A stretch of 64,000 nucleotides of DNA from JAGWBG01 sp034421095 (GTDB lineage Bacteria > Chloroflexota > Dehalococcoidia > Lucifugimonadales > JAGWBF01), in the NCBI GenBank assembly GCA_034421095.1, contig DAOUKR010000026.1:124001-188000 (forward strand). Direction: 5' to 3'. Shown piece after piece: positions 8,990-16,525 of the stretch. Under the pieces are notes generated by a model. That model did not search any database. It was given only the letters and a program-made list of their open reading frames with translations, and was not told the origin of the DNA. A program made the position numbers and the translations under genes. The first letter of the stretch is position 1. Each line of letters starts with the position of its first letter.

Positions 8990-9553
8990 GTGGAAATCGG
9001 TGAGACTCTCTACGTAACTGACCGAAAGCCCTGGCGCGAGTGGTTGAAGGCCAACTTCGATGGCAAGCGGGAGATATGGCTCGTCTACCCGAACAAGGCG
9101 TCGGGTGAGCCGTGCATCCTCTACAACGACGCCGTGGAGGAGGCGCTGTGCTTCGGCTGGATTGACAGCATCATCAAGAAGCTGGACACCCTGCGGGCCG
9201 TGCAGAGGTTCTCGCCGAGAAAGCCGGGCAGCGGCTACTCCCAGCAGAACAAGGAGAGGCTGCGGTGGCTCGCCGACGAGGGACTTCTGCTCCCGTCCGT
9301 ACGCGAGTCGGTGGAGGAGGTCTTGCGAGAGAAGTTCGTGTTCCCCCAGGACATTCTCGACGCTGTCAGGGCGAACGAGCGGGCGTGGGCACACTACCAG
9401 GGCTTCTCCGAGGCGTATCAAAGGATTCGCGTGGCATACATTGACGTCGCCAGGGCGCGCCCTGAGGAGTTCGATACCCGCCTGCGGAGCTTTCTCAGGG
9501 CGACCGAGAAGGGCAGGCATCTGGGCCACGGCGGCATAGAGAAGTATTTCTGA
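8990..9553 (+). CDS. YdeI/OmpD-associated family protein
   Basis: A 187-residue protein matching the YdeI family: LYVTDRKPWREWL at the start, EIWLVYPNK, the hallmark ALCFGWIDSIIKKLD, FSPRKPGSGYSQQNKERLRWL, and a C-terminal helical half. Some members are linked to bacteriocin or peptide resistance; the molecular function is unknown. The start is a GTG at 8990 with GAGGTGA about 7 bases upstream; the open frame extends far upstream only because it runs antisense-free through the 3' end of the amidohydrolase gene. Confidence 0.82.
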   Translation: MEIGETLYVTDRKPWREWLKANFDGKREIWLVYPNKASGEPCILYNDAVEEALCFGWIDSIIKKLDTLRAVQRFSPRKPGSGYSQQNKERLRWLADEGLLLPSVRESVEEVLREKFVFPQDILDAVRANERAWAHYQGFSEAYQRIRVAYIDVARARPEEFDTRLRSFLRATEKGRHLGHGGIEKYF

Positions 9554-9580
9554 TTATATCGGATATATAAGGAGGACAAC

Positions 9581-10606
9581 ATGCGCGCCATCGTCTACGA
9601 AACCGGCGGTGTGGATGCACTCCACATCCAGGAAATCCCCGATCCCCAGCCCGACGGCGGGGAAGTGCTGGTCAGGGTCAGGGCCTGCGCCATGAACCAC
9701 CTGGAGGCATGGGCCACCAAGGACCCCACACAGCAGCGCCCCGACGGCCCGCGCATCCTCGGCGCCGACGTGGCCGGGGTGGTGGAGAAGCTGGGTCCCG
9801 GCGTGACCGGCTACTCCCCCGGCGACCGGGTCCTGGTGGCCCCCGGAATCAGCTGCAACCAGTGCCAGATATGCCACCTGGGTATGCACTCCGACTGCCC
9901 GGAATACAAGCTGCTGGGCGTGCGCGTTGACGGCGGCTACTCCGAGCTGATGCGCATACCCGCCGTCAACCTCGCCCCCCTGCCCGACAGCGTCGGCTTC
10001 GAGGACGGCGCCTCCATCCCCCTGGTGTTCATCACCGCCTGGCGTATGCTGGTGGAAAAGGCCAAAATCCAGCCCGGAGACTGGGTGCTGGTCAATGCGG
10101 CGGGAAGCGGCGTCGGCATCGCCGCCATCCAGATTGCCAAGCTCTTCGGCGCCCGGGTCGTCACCACTGCCAGCACCGAGGCCAAGCGCACCAGGGGCAT
10201 CGAGCTTGGGGCCGACGCTGCGGTGGACTACACCCAGCCCGGCTGGCCCCAGGAGGTCGAGCGCATAGCCGACGGCCGGGGCGTGGACATCGCCGCCGAC
10301 AGCGTGGGCGGGCAGATTCTGGCCGAGACCATGGCGGCCATGGCAAGGGGCGGCCGCATAGTGAACTGCGGCTTCACCGCCGGCACCCAGAGCGACTTCG
10401 ACTGGGCCAGCTTCCGGGGGCGCCGCCTGTCCCTGGAATGGTCCTTCATGGGCAGCAACGGCTACCTCAACGAGGTGATGAAGTTCGTGGGCACCGGCCA
10501 GCTGAAGCCCGTGATTCACAGGGTCTTCCCCTTCGAGCAGGTGCAGGACGCCCACCGCGCCATGATTAACCGGGAGAACTTCGGCAAAATCGTCCTGACC
10601 TGGTAG
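9581..10606 (+). CDS. zinc-type MDR alcohol dehydrogenase / quinone oxidoreductase
   Basis: A 341-residue medium-chain dehydrogenase/reductase. Visible are the GroES-like N-terminal domain with GADVAGVVEKLG, a four-cysteine structural zinc lobe (ISCNQCQICHLGMHSDC, about residues 91-107) and a Rossmann AAGSGVGIAAIQIAKLFGARV segment at about 171-191 (part quoted). The order resembles zinc-binding dehydrogenases that reduce or oxidise small carbonyl compounds with NAD(P). The ribosome site AAGGAGGAC is 3-4 bases before the ATG. It follows the YdeI-like gene by 27 bases and is followed by a repeat-rich region. Confidence 0.88.
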   Translation: MRAIVYETGGVDALHIQEIPDPQPDGGEVLVRVRACAMNHLEAWATKDPTQQRPDGPRILGADVAGVVEKLGPGVTGYSPGDRVLVAPGISCNQCQICHLGMHSDCPEYKLLGVRVDGGYSELMRIPAVNLAPLPDSVGFEDGASIPLVFITAWRMLVEKAKIQPGDWVLVNAAGSGVGIAAIQIAKLFGARVVTTASTEAKRTRGIELGADAAVDYTQPGWPQEVERIADGRGVDIAADSVGGQILAETMAAMARGGRIVNCGFTAGTQSDFDWASFRGRRLSLEWSFMGSNGYLNEVMKFVGTGQLKPVIHRVFPFEQVQDAHRAMINRENFGKIVLTW

Positions 10607-10616
10607 GGAGGGGTGT

Positions 10617-11230
10617 GGGACCCATCACCCGTCATTCCCGTGAACAACCTACCGTCATTCCGGCCTTGAGCCGGAATCCACACCCACGCACTCCGATACG
10701 GTGCCGGTATCCAGGGGGACGTGGATACCGGCTTTCGCCAGTATGACGAAAAGTACCCCGTCATTCCAGCGACCCGCCATTCCGTCATTCCCGTGAAAAC
10801 GGGAATCCAGGGGGACGTGGATACTGGCTTTCGCCAGTATGACGAAAAGTACCCCGTCATTCCAGCGACCCGCCACTCCGTCATTCCCGTGAAAACGGGA
10901 ATCCATACCCCTCACCTCAATCCTCCCCCGCAAGGGGGGAGGAGGTTGGCTGCTTTCGCCAGTATGACGACTCCGTAGCCCGTCATTCGAGCGACCCGCC
11001 AACCCGTCATTCCCGTGAAAACGGGAATCCATACCCCCGCACTCGATACGGGGACAGTATGCAGGGGGACGTGGATACTGGCTTTCGCCAGTATGACGAA
11101 AAGTACCCCGTCATTCCGGAGACCCGCCACTCCGTCATTCCCGTGAAAACGGGAATCCATACCCCCGCACCCCTGGACTCCCGCTTTCGCGGGAGTGACG
11201 AAAATTACCGCCAGTATGACGGAAGGGCGC
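10617..11230. repeat. cluster of palindromic and ~100-bp direct repeats
   Basis: This 700-base gene-free stretch is almost wholly repetitive. The basic units are short palindromes of the form GTCATTCCCGTGAAAACGGGA (first 20 of a 23-26 base unit: GTCATTCCCGTGAAAACGGG) and CTGGCTTTCGCCAGTATGAC. They are arranged in longer direct repeats of about 100 bases starting near 10711, 10808 and 11061; the first two are in tandem. One unit, near 10912-10960, is the reverse complement of elements at 15668-15715 and 16293-16340. I see no coding capacity; the open frames here are translations of the repeat. Confidence 0.85.
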
Positions 11231-11320
11231 AGCCCCGAAAAACCCAAAAACCCCCGGCAGGAACCCCCATACACCCCTACTCCAACACCCCCGGAGTGTG
11301 GTACAATATAACGTGTCCTC

Positions 11321-11407
11321 GCCGAGGTGGTGGAATTGGTAGACACGCCATCTTGAGGGGGTGGTGGGCGTAAGCCTGTGTGGGTTCAAATCCCGCCCTC
11401 GGCACCA
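11321..11407 (+). tRNA. tRNA-Leu (anticodon GAG)
   Basis: A complete class II tRNA with encoded CCA. The acceptor arms GCCGAGG and CCTCGGC pair; the anticodon stem CCATC/GGTGG encloses TTGAGGG with anticodon GAG; a short variable arm and T arm (GGGTTCAAATCCC) follow. A TACAAT box at 11302-11307 is 14 bases upstream. Confidence 0.95.
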
Positions 11408-11437
11408 GGTCTGGTCCGGTCAGTCCAGGCCGTGCGG

Positions 11438-11514
11438 GGCGACGTAGCCAAGTGGTCTAAGGCGGAGGTCTGCAAAACCTCTATTCGGCGGTTCGAATCC
11501 GCCCGTCGCCTCCA
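11438..11514 (+). tRNA. tRNA-Cys (anticodon GCA)
   Basis: The acceptor pair is GGCGACG/CGTCGCC with discriminator T and encoded CCA. The anticodon stem GAGGT/ACCTC encloses CTGCAAA, anticodon GCA. The T arm is GGCGGTTCGAATCCGCC. It lies 30 bases after tRNA-Leu(GAG) and is probably cotranscribed with it. Confidence 0.95.
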
Positions 11515-11610
11515 ACCCCTTAATCCCCACAGGTCCCCCCGCGCTCCCGCGCCCCGTCCTGCTTCAACGGGTAGGGACAGCAGGATGCTGGAAAATTCTC
11601 ATAAAAAGAC

Positions 11611-11639
11611 TTGACCTATGGTTGCGTTTAAGGTATAGT
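11611..11639 (+). promoter_or_regulatory. promoter of the cadherin-like surface protein gene
   Basis: TTGACC at 11611-11616, a 17-base spacer and TATAGT at 11634-11639. This places transcription start near 11646, about 50 bases before the start codon. It lies in the 183-base gap after tRNA-Cys. Confidence 0.6.
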
Positions 11640-11697
11640 TTGCACCGTCAAAAAGTAGCGTTGACATCTTATCCCTATACTAAAGGAGTACGACAAG

Positions 11698-14556
11698 ATG
11701 CTAGCTAGATACGGATACCTGGTAAACAGGTGGGTCATCATAGCCTTGGCGCTGGCCGCCATCGGTGCGGTGCTGGCTGTCTCCCTGAGCGTGCGGGCGC
11801 AGCAAGCCGATGACCCCATCAAGTTCCCCGAGATCCCCGAGGGTATGGAGAAGGGCGCCGACCTGGAGGTCGCCAGCTTCACCGCCGTGGACCCCGAAGG
11901 AGGGACGGCCAAATGGGAGATGGTTGCGACTGCCAGCGCCGGCGCCGATCAGGCACTCTTCAACTTCAAGGACGGCGTACTCTCCTTCAAGGAAGCGCCC
12001 GACTACGAGGACCCTGGCGACGCTGACGACGACAATACCTACGTGGTTGTGCTGCAGGCGGACGACGGCACCGAGGAAGAAATGAAGACCGTCATGGTGG
12101 AGGTCACCAATGTGGAGGAGGCTGCGACCATTGGGATAGACCTGGAGTATGTCCAGCCGCGGGAAGCAGAACCCATAACGGTCGTGTACAAGGACAGCGT
12201 GGGCAACCCCTACGTGAGTGCTGCCGGCGCTGCCCACACCGCCATAGTGGACCCCGACGGAGTCAAAGGCACCGACCCCAGCGGTACTGTTGACACAACT
12301 ATCCCCGACGCTGATGTGACCTGGCAGTGGTCCAGGGGGTCCAGCCGAACGGGAACCTTTACGGACATCACCGAAGCAGAAAACCCCAGCCGCAATTCAA
12401 AGATTTACGAGCCCATCGACCGTGATAGGACCTTTTACCTGCGGGTGACGGCGACCTACGAAGATGGCGAAGCTAAGGGGAAGGTTCTTGAGGCGACTTC
12501 CCTCTATCCAACCCTGGAGCACCGGGCTGACGACAAGTCACCGTTGTTCCCCGAAGACTTCGATGGTTCGCAGGGCGGTGCTCAGGGCCCGTCGGCAGAG
12601 GTTGGCGACGGCACCACGGATGAGGCCCGGGTGGGCACTGCCGTCCGCGCCACAGGTGAGAGGGGCGAGCGACTGACCTACTCCCTAGTATCAGATGGAA
12701 CAAACGACACACACGCCGACCTGTTCCAGATTGACCGGGCTACCGGCCAGGTGATGGTGGGCAAGGGCAAGACGGTGAACCCTGAGAGTGACGAGAATGA
12801 AAATGTCCCAGGTCCCAAGTCGCTGGCGAATGGCACCTTCATCGTTAAAATCATGGTCGCCGATGGTCTAGCTTCGGAGACCGTGGATACCACGCCCGTC
12901 TCGCACACTGACGAGGTCGACATGACGGTCACGGTGAAGCCGGAGGTTGACGAGGCGCCGGTGTTCACCAAAGGCGATATGGCCCATTCGTACGCAGAGA
13001 ACAAAAAGGTCCCTGATCCCGCCCCCTCCGGCTTGACTGCGGGGGATCCTGACCTAAGGGTGTACACCTTTATGGCGTATGACCCCGAGGACGGTGACGT
13101 GTCCCTCACCCTGACCGGCCCTGATAAGGACAAGTTCACGCTCCCCGCGGCCGTAGAAAACGCCGACAGCCCAGTCACCAACACTTGGGACAGCACATTG
13201 TCATTTAGGGAGGCTCCGGACTACGAGAAACCCGGTGACGCGAACAAGGACCGCATCTACGAGGTTATAGTGACGGCGGCTGCGACAAACACTGGTGAGT
13301 CAGAGAAAAAGACTCCCCTGAACGTTACGGTGACGGTGACCAACGAGCAGGACCCGGGAGAACTGGACCTGAGCGCGAGGCAGCCGAGGATTGGGGTCCG
13401 GATAATGGCAGAGAATCTCTCTGACAAAGACGGCGCAGTGAGCGACGTGACTTGGCAGTGGCAGCGAGACGAAGATGGAACGCCTGCCAGCCCCACCACA
13501 GATTGTAATCCTACTGATCCTACTACCATCACATGGGAAGAGGCCAAAGGCGATGGCGCCAAGACGGACACCTACACGCCGGCTAGCGGTGACGATGGTA
13601 AGTGCCTGAGAGTAACGGCGTCATACACCGATCCCGCAGGGCCTACAAGCACCAATAAAGCGTCGGGTCAACCGGTCCAGAAGGCGCGCACCCTGCCCCC
13701 GATGTTTAAGGACGAAGACGACACCGTCAAAGGCAGGCAGATTAAGCCGAGGTACGTGGTCGAGAACGTCGCTGCGGGTGGTCCGGTCGTCGCAGATGAT
13801 GACGGCGAAACCGCTGACACCGCAACCCCCAGCGTTGACCAGGTTCAGGCCGAGGACATCCTCGACGCCGACACTACGGACAACGCCGACATAGCCTACT
13901 CCTTGAGCGGTTCTGGCGCGTCCCTCTTCGACATTTCCAGTGACGGTGGTACCGTTAGCGTCGGTGGTCGGATAACCGTGAAGGCCGCGAACACACTGGA
14001 CTACGAGACCCGGCGGAGCTACAGGTTAACCGTCACGGCCGAGGACCTGGAGGGCCTTAAATCCTCCGTCATGGTCACCATCAACGTTGTTGACGATAAC
14101 GAGGGTCCGGAGATTAAGCAGGGCAAACTGGCGGTTTCAGGTCCACCATACGTTTCCTATCCCAGCATGGGCACAGGCGACGTGGCCACCTACAAGGCCG
14201 TGGGCGTGGACGCCGGCAGCGCCACCTTTAGCCTGTCGGGCGACGACTCAGGCGACTTCAACATCCACAACACGAGCGGTGTCCTGACCTTTAGGAGTGC
14301 GCCCGACTCCTCCAACCCAATGGATGCCGACGGCGACAACGCCTACGAGGTCACGATCGAGGCTAACAACGGCGGCGATCCGGCCAAGAAGGATGTCATC
14401 GTAATGGTCGCCGGTGAGACTCCAGACGGACCCAGGACCTCGCTGGACCAGTACACCAATCAGGAGCGGCTCGACCTCAACGGTGACGGGACAGTAAGTG
14501 ATGATGAGCTGAGGCAGGCTATCACCATCTGGATCATAGACAATCCCGAGAACTAG
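11698..14556 (+). CDS. secreted cadherin/Ig-like repeat surface protein with C-terminal EF-hand motif
   Basis: A 952-residue exported protein. Residues 1-36 form a signal peptide: a basic start, a hydrophobic run WVIIALALAAIGAVLAV and an Ala-Gln-Gln cleavage zone. The mature part alternates cadherin-like modules (recurring FTAxDPExG, LSFxEAPDYExPGDA, YEVxVxA) with Ig-like modules marked by VTWQW and LRVTATY. Acidic Asp-rich loops suggest calcium binding. The last 35 residues hold DLNGDGTVSDDE, an EF-hand or dockerin-half loop. No sortase motif or C-terminal membrane segment is seen, so anchoring is unknown. AAAGGAG precedes the start. A collagen-like gene follows after 49 bases in the same direction, so the two probably form one transcription unit. 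Adhesion is inferred. Confidence 0.85.
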   Translation: MLARYGYLVNRWVIIALALAAIGAVLAVSLSVRAQQADDPIKFPEIPEGMEKGADLEVASFTAVDPEGGTAKWEMVATASAGADQALFNFKDGVLSFKEAPDYEDPGDADDDNTYVVVLQADDGTEEEMKTVMVEVTNVEEAATIGIDLEYVQPREAEPITVVYKDSVGNPYVSAAGAAHTAIVDPDGVKGTDPSGTVDTTIPDADVTWQWSRGSSRTGTFTDITEAENPSRNSKIYEPIDRDRTFYLRVTATYEDGEAKGKVLEATSLYPTLEHRADDKSPLFPEDFDGSQGGAQGPSAEVGDGTTDEARVGTAVRATGERGERLTYSLVSDGTNDTHADLFQIDRATGQVMVGKGKTVNPESDENENVPGPKSLANGTFIVKIMVADGLASETVDTTPVSHTDEVDMTVTVKPEVDEAPVFTKGDMAHSYAENKKVPDPAPSGLTAGDPDLRVYTFMAYDPEDGDVSLTLTGPDKDKFTLPAAVENADSPVTNTWDSTLSFREAPDYEKPGDANKDRIYEVIVTAAATNTGESEKKTPLNVTVTVTNEQDPGELDLSARQPRIGVRIMAENLSDKDGAVSDVTWQWQRDEDGTPASPTTDCNPTDPTTITWEEAKGDGAKTDTYTPASGDDGKCLRVTASYTDPAGPTSTNKASGQPVQKARTLPPMFKDEDDTVKGRQIKPRYVVENVAAGGPVVADDDGETADTATPSVDQVQAEDILDADTTDNADIAYSLSGSGASLFDISSDGGTVSVGGRITVKAANTLDYETRRSYRLTVTAEDLEGLKSSVMVTINVVDDNEGPEIKQGKLAVSGPPYVSYPSMGTGDVATYKAVGVDAGSATFSLSGDDSGDFNIHNTSGVLTFRSAPDSSNPMDADGDNAYEVTIEANNGGDPAKKDVIVMVAGETPDGPRTSLDQYTNQERLDLNGDGTVSDDELRQAITIWIIDNPEN

Positions 14557-14605
14557 ACCCCGGAGCGGATGTGTTACGGGATACACAGATTAGGAGGAAA
14601 TTAGA

Positions 14606-15520
14606 TTGGTCAGAAGCATAACAATATCGCAGCCGCTCCTGCTGGCAGCCCTCGTGGCAGTGGGGATGGCCCTGGCGGTCGGGCTCTGGTGGTCTGCGGG
14701 CCAGGTCGGCGCGCAAGAGAGCAACACGGCCGAAAGGGCCCTCTCCGCAACCGAGGTTATGCCCGGGGGCGAGTTGATAGTCACCATTGAGCACACCATA
14801 AGTACGGGTGGGATCGAAGAGACGCTGCCCGACGGATTCGAGTACGTGAACGGGTCGTCCACCCATGCCGGTGAGGGTGATGATCAGAGGGAACCCAATA
14901 TCAGGGGACAGGTGCTCACATTCGCCCTGATTGGGGCAGGCACATTCACCTACAAGGTGACCGCCCCAGACACAGCGGGTGGACCACATGAATTCAGAGG
15001 CAGGGTGAGGGTAGCCGGGGCTAACAGCGATGTCACCGGCGATGACATGGTGACGGTCGCAGAAGATGCGCCGGTAGCCACCCCCACTCCCAGTCCTACC
15101 CCCACCACTGTCAGCGGCATCATTACCGTTCCAGGGCCGCGAGGGTCCAAGGGAGACAAGGGTGACAAGGGCGACCCCGGCGAGAAGGGTGACCCCGGCG
15201 AGAAGGGCGACCCCGGCGAGAAGGGCGACCCCGGCGAGAAGGGTGACCCCGGCGACAAGGGCGACCCCGGCGACAAGGGCGACCCCGGCGACAAGGGTGA
15301 CACCGGCGACAAAGGTGACACCGGCGACAAGGGCGACACAGGTGCCAAGGGTGACACCGGCGACAAGGGTGACACCGGCGACAGGGGCGAGATAGGGCCT
15401 CAGGGTGACGAGGGAGCCGCAGGAGGCGGAGCCCTGGGCATCGTCGCACTGATACTGGCAATCCTGGCCCTGGTGGTAGCAGTCGGAGGAGGCTACTACA
15501 TCATCAACAACAGGGGATAA
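14606..15520 (+). CDS. collagen-like exported membrane-anchored protein
   Basis: A 304-residue protein starting at TTG 14606, with AGGAGG 7 bases upstream. Residues 1-35 are a signal peptide (LLLAALVAVGMALAVGL, cleavage near VGAQ). A beta-rich domain of about 115 residues follows, then a Pro-Thr linker (PTPSPTPTT) and 32 uninterrupted Gly-X-Y triplets (residues 177-272) dominated by GDK, GDP, GEK and GDT. After a Gly-Ala spacer comes a hydrophobic C-terminal helix (ALGIVALILAILALVVAVGG) ending in a short Asn-Arg tail. The triplet domain should form a charged collagen-like triple helix displayed outside the cell. The N-terminal domain resembles secreted repeat domains but I do not recognise it. 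Two stem-loops follow the stop. Confidence 0.88.
   Translation: MVRSITISQPLLLAALVAVGMALAVGLWWSAGQVGAQESNTAERALSATEVMPGGELIVTIEHTISTGGIEETLPDGFEYVNGSSTHAGEGDDQREPNIRGQVLTFALIGAGTFTYKVTAPDTAGGPHEFRGRVRVAGANSDVTGDDMVTVAEDAPVATPTPSPTPTTVSGIITVPGPRGSKGDKGDKGDPGEKGDPGEKGDPGEKGDPGEKGDPGDKGDPGDKGDPGDKGDTGDKGDTGDKGDTGAKGDTGDKGDTGDRGEIGPQGDEGAAGGGALGIVALILAILALVVAVGGGYYIINNRG
15134..15421 (+). repeat. coding 9-bp repeat tract (32 Gly-X-Y triplets)
   Basis: In-frame GGxGAxAAG/GGCGACCCC-type 9-18 base repeats inside the collagen-like gene. The proximal part alternates GDP-GEK, the middle GDP-GDK, the distal GDT-GDK, suggesting expansion in at least three steps. Such tracts are prone to length change by slippage or recombination. 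Confidence 0.85.
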
Positions 15521-15535
15521 TGTTCCCCGGCGAGA

Positions 15536-15565
15536 CGGGCTGGTGAAGTACCACCCGCCAGCCCG
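15536..15565 (+). terminator. stem-loop downstream of the collagen-like gene
   Basis: Inverted repeat CGGGCTGG / CCAGCCCG with a 14-base loop, 16 bases after the stop codon. It is followed by CCTTAAGT rather than a clear T-run. Confidence 0.5.
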
Positions 15566-15582
15566 CCTTAAGTAGCACTTTC

Positions 15583-15624
15583 AGGCACGGTGAAGGTACG
15601 CAACTACCTCACCGTGCCTTTAGT
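15583..15624 (+). terminator. second stem-loop, likely terminator of the surface-protein unit
   Basis: An 11-base perfect stem AGGCACGGTGA / TCACCGTGCCT with a 15-base loop and a short TTTAG tail. It immediately precedes a TATAAT hexamer at 15624-15629 that could belong to the tRNA-Leu transcript downstream. Confidence 0.6.
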
Positions 15625-15660
15625 ATAATCATGGACAATTGCACTGGAGGCCAGTCCATA

Positions 15661-15785
15661 CTCTGAAAGTAGCCAACCTCCTCCCCCCTTGTGGGGGAGG
15701 ATTGAGGTGGGGGGTATCACCCCCATTCCTGAATCAAGTTCAGGACAGGCTCTAACCTTCCCCCATCGAGGGGGAAGGGATTACC
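15661..15785. repeat. dispersed palindromic repeat, copy B
   Basis: A composite element: GTAGCCAACCTCCTCCCCCC then TTGTGGGGGAGGATTGAGGT and GGGGGTATCACCCCCAT, ending in a CTTCCCCCATCGAGGGGGAAG hairpin (part quoted). Near-copies are at 16293-16390 (same orientation) and 10912-10960 (opposite orientation). The 15521-15923 gap contains this element, the two stem-loops and otherwise nothing recognisable. Confidence 0.75.
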
Positions 15786-15923
15786 TGGGCCGGTGACGCT
15801 CCATTTTCATCCTCCCGGACAAGGTAGGGCGTGTTCGGGACTGTGGAGGGGCGCAGACTTGCGTACCGGGACCTTGTCCGTAGAGACATGACCCTCGACG
15901 ATCAGGTGCGATGTCATATCCGG

Positions 15924-16009
15924 GCCGGGGTGGCGGAACGGCAGACGCGGCGGACTTAAAATCCGCTACCTTCACAGGTGTGTGGGTTCGAATCCCACCC
16001 CCGGCACCA
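15924..16009 (+). tRNA. tRNA-Leu (anticodon TAA)
   Basis: A class II tRNA with encoded CCA. The acceptor pair is GCCGGGG/CCCCGGC; the anticodon stem GCGGA/TCCGC encloses CTTAAAA, anticodon TAA; a long variable arm and T arm GTGGGTTCGAATCCCAC follow. Confidence 0.95.
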
Positions 16010-16017
16010 TCCACCCC

Positions 16018-16415
16018 CGGTGCGCCTCACATTTCGTCATACTGGCGAAGCCTGTCCCGTACCCGATACAGGGGCCGGAATGACGGGGGCGTGAAAGCGT
16101 CATACTGGCGAAAGCCAGTATCCAGGGGAGGGGTGTGGATTCCGGCTCAAGGCCGGAATGACGGGGTACATTTCGTCACTCCCGCGAAAGCGGGAGTCTA
16201 GTGCGCCGGGGTGTGGATTCCCGTTTTCACGGGAATGACGGGGTGGCGGGTCGCGGGAATGACGGGGGGCGTGAAAGCGTCATACTGGCGAAAGTAGCCA
16301 ACCTCCTCCCCCCTTGCGGGGGAGGATTGAGGTGGGGGGTATCACCCCCATCCTAACCTTCCCCCATCAAGTGGGGAAGGGATTGCTTGAGCCGGAATGA
16401 CGGGGTGGCGGGTCT
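16018..16415. repeat. cluster of dispersed palindromic repeats, copy C
   Basis: Multiple short palindromes (CATACTGGCGAAAGCCAGTA, TCACTCCCGCGAAAGCGGGA, TTCCCGTTTTCACGGGAATG) plus a near-identical copy of the element at 15661-15785. Most units read in the opposite orientation to those at 10617-11230, so the tRNA and surface-protein island is bracketed by inverted repeats. No gene is seen between tRNA-Leu(TAA) and the inositol-phosphate synthase start. Confidence 0.8.
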
Positions 16416-16440
16416 CCGGAATGACGATGCCTCAAATGCC

Positions 16441-16469
16441 TTGCTTTGGTACGTCAAAACTGCTACAAT
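16441..16469 (+). promoter_or_regulatory. possible promoter of the inositol lipid operon
   Basis: TACAAT at 16464-16469 with TTGCTT 17 bases upstream, about 57 bases before the GTG start. The -10 box is good; the -35 is weak. Confidence 0.45.
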
Positions 16470-16525
16470 TCAGCCGTTTTCCCCCCTTGGGCCGGAAGGG
16501 GACCTGTTCAGAAAGGAGACACGCC

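Noticed and set aside
10617..11230. Possible CRISPR array
   Set aside because: Units are palindromic, uneven in spacing and size, with no uniform unique spacers and no cas genes.
10655..11346. ORFs of 85-144 codons on both strands over the repeat cluster
   Set aside because: Their proteins only translate the palindromic repeat (DSRFHGNDG units) and have no ribosome sites.
11661..11681. TTGACA and TATACT before the cadherin-like gene as a promoter
   Set aside because: Only 9 bases separate them; the pair at 11611-11639 has the proper 17.
15781..16014. Minus-strand ORF starting MDGAGGGIRTHTPVKVADFK
   Set aside because: It is the reverse reading of tRNA-Leu(TAA); GIRTHTP peptides are a known mis-annotation of tRNA genes.
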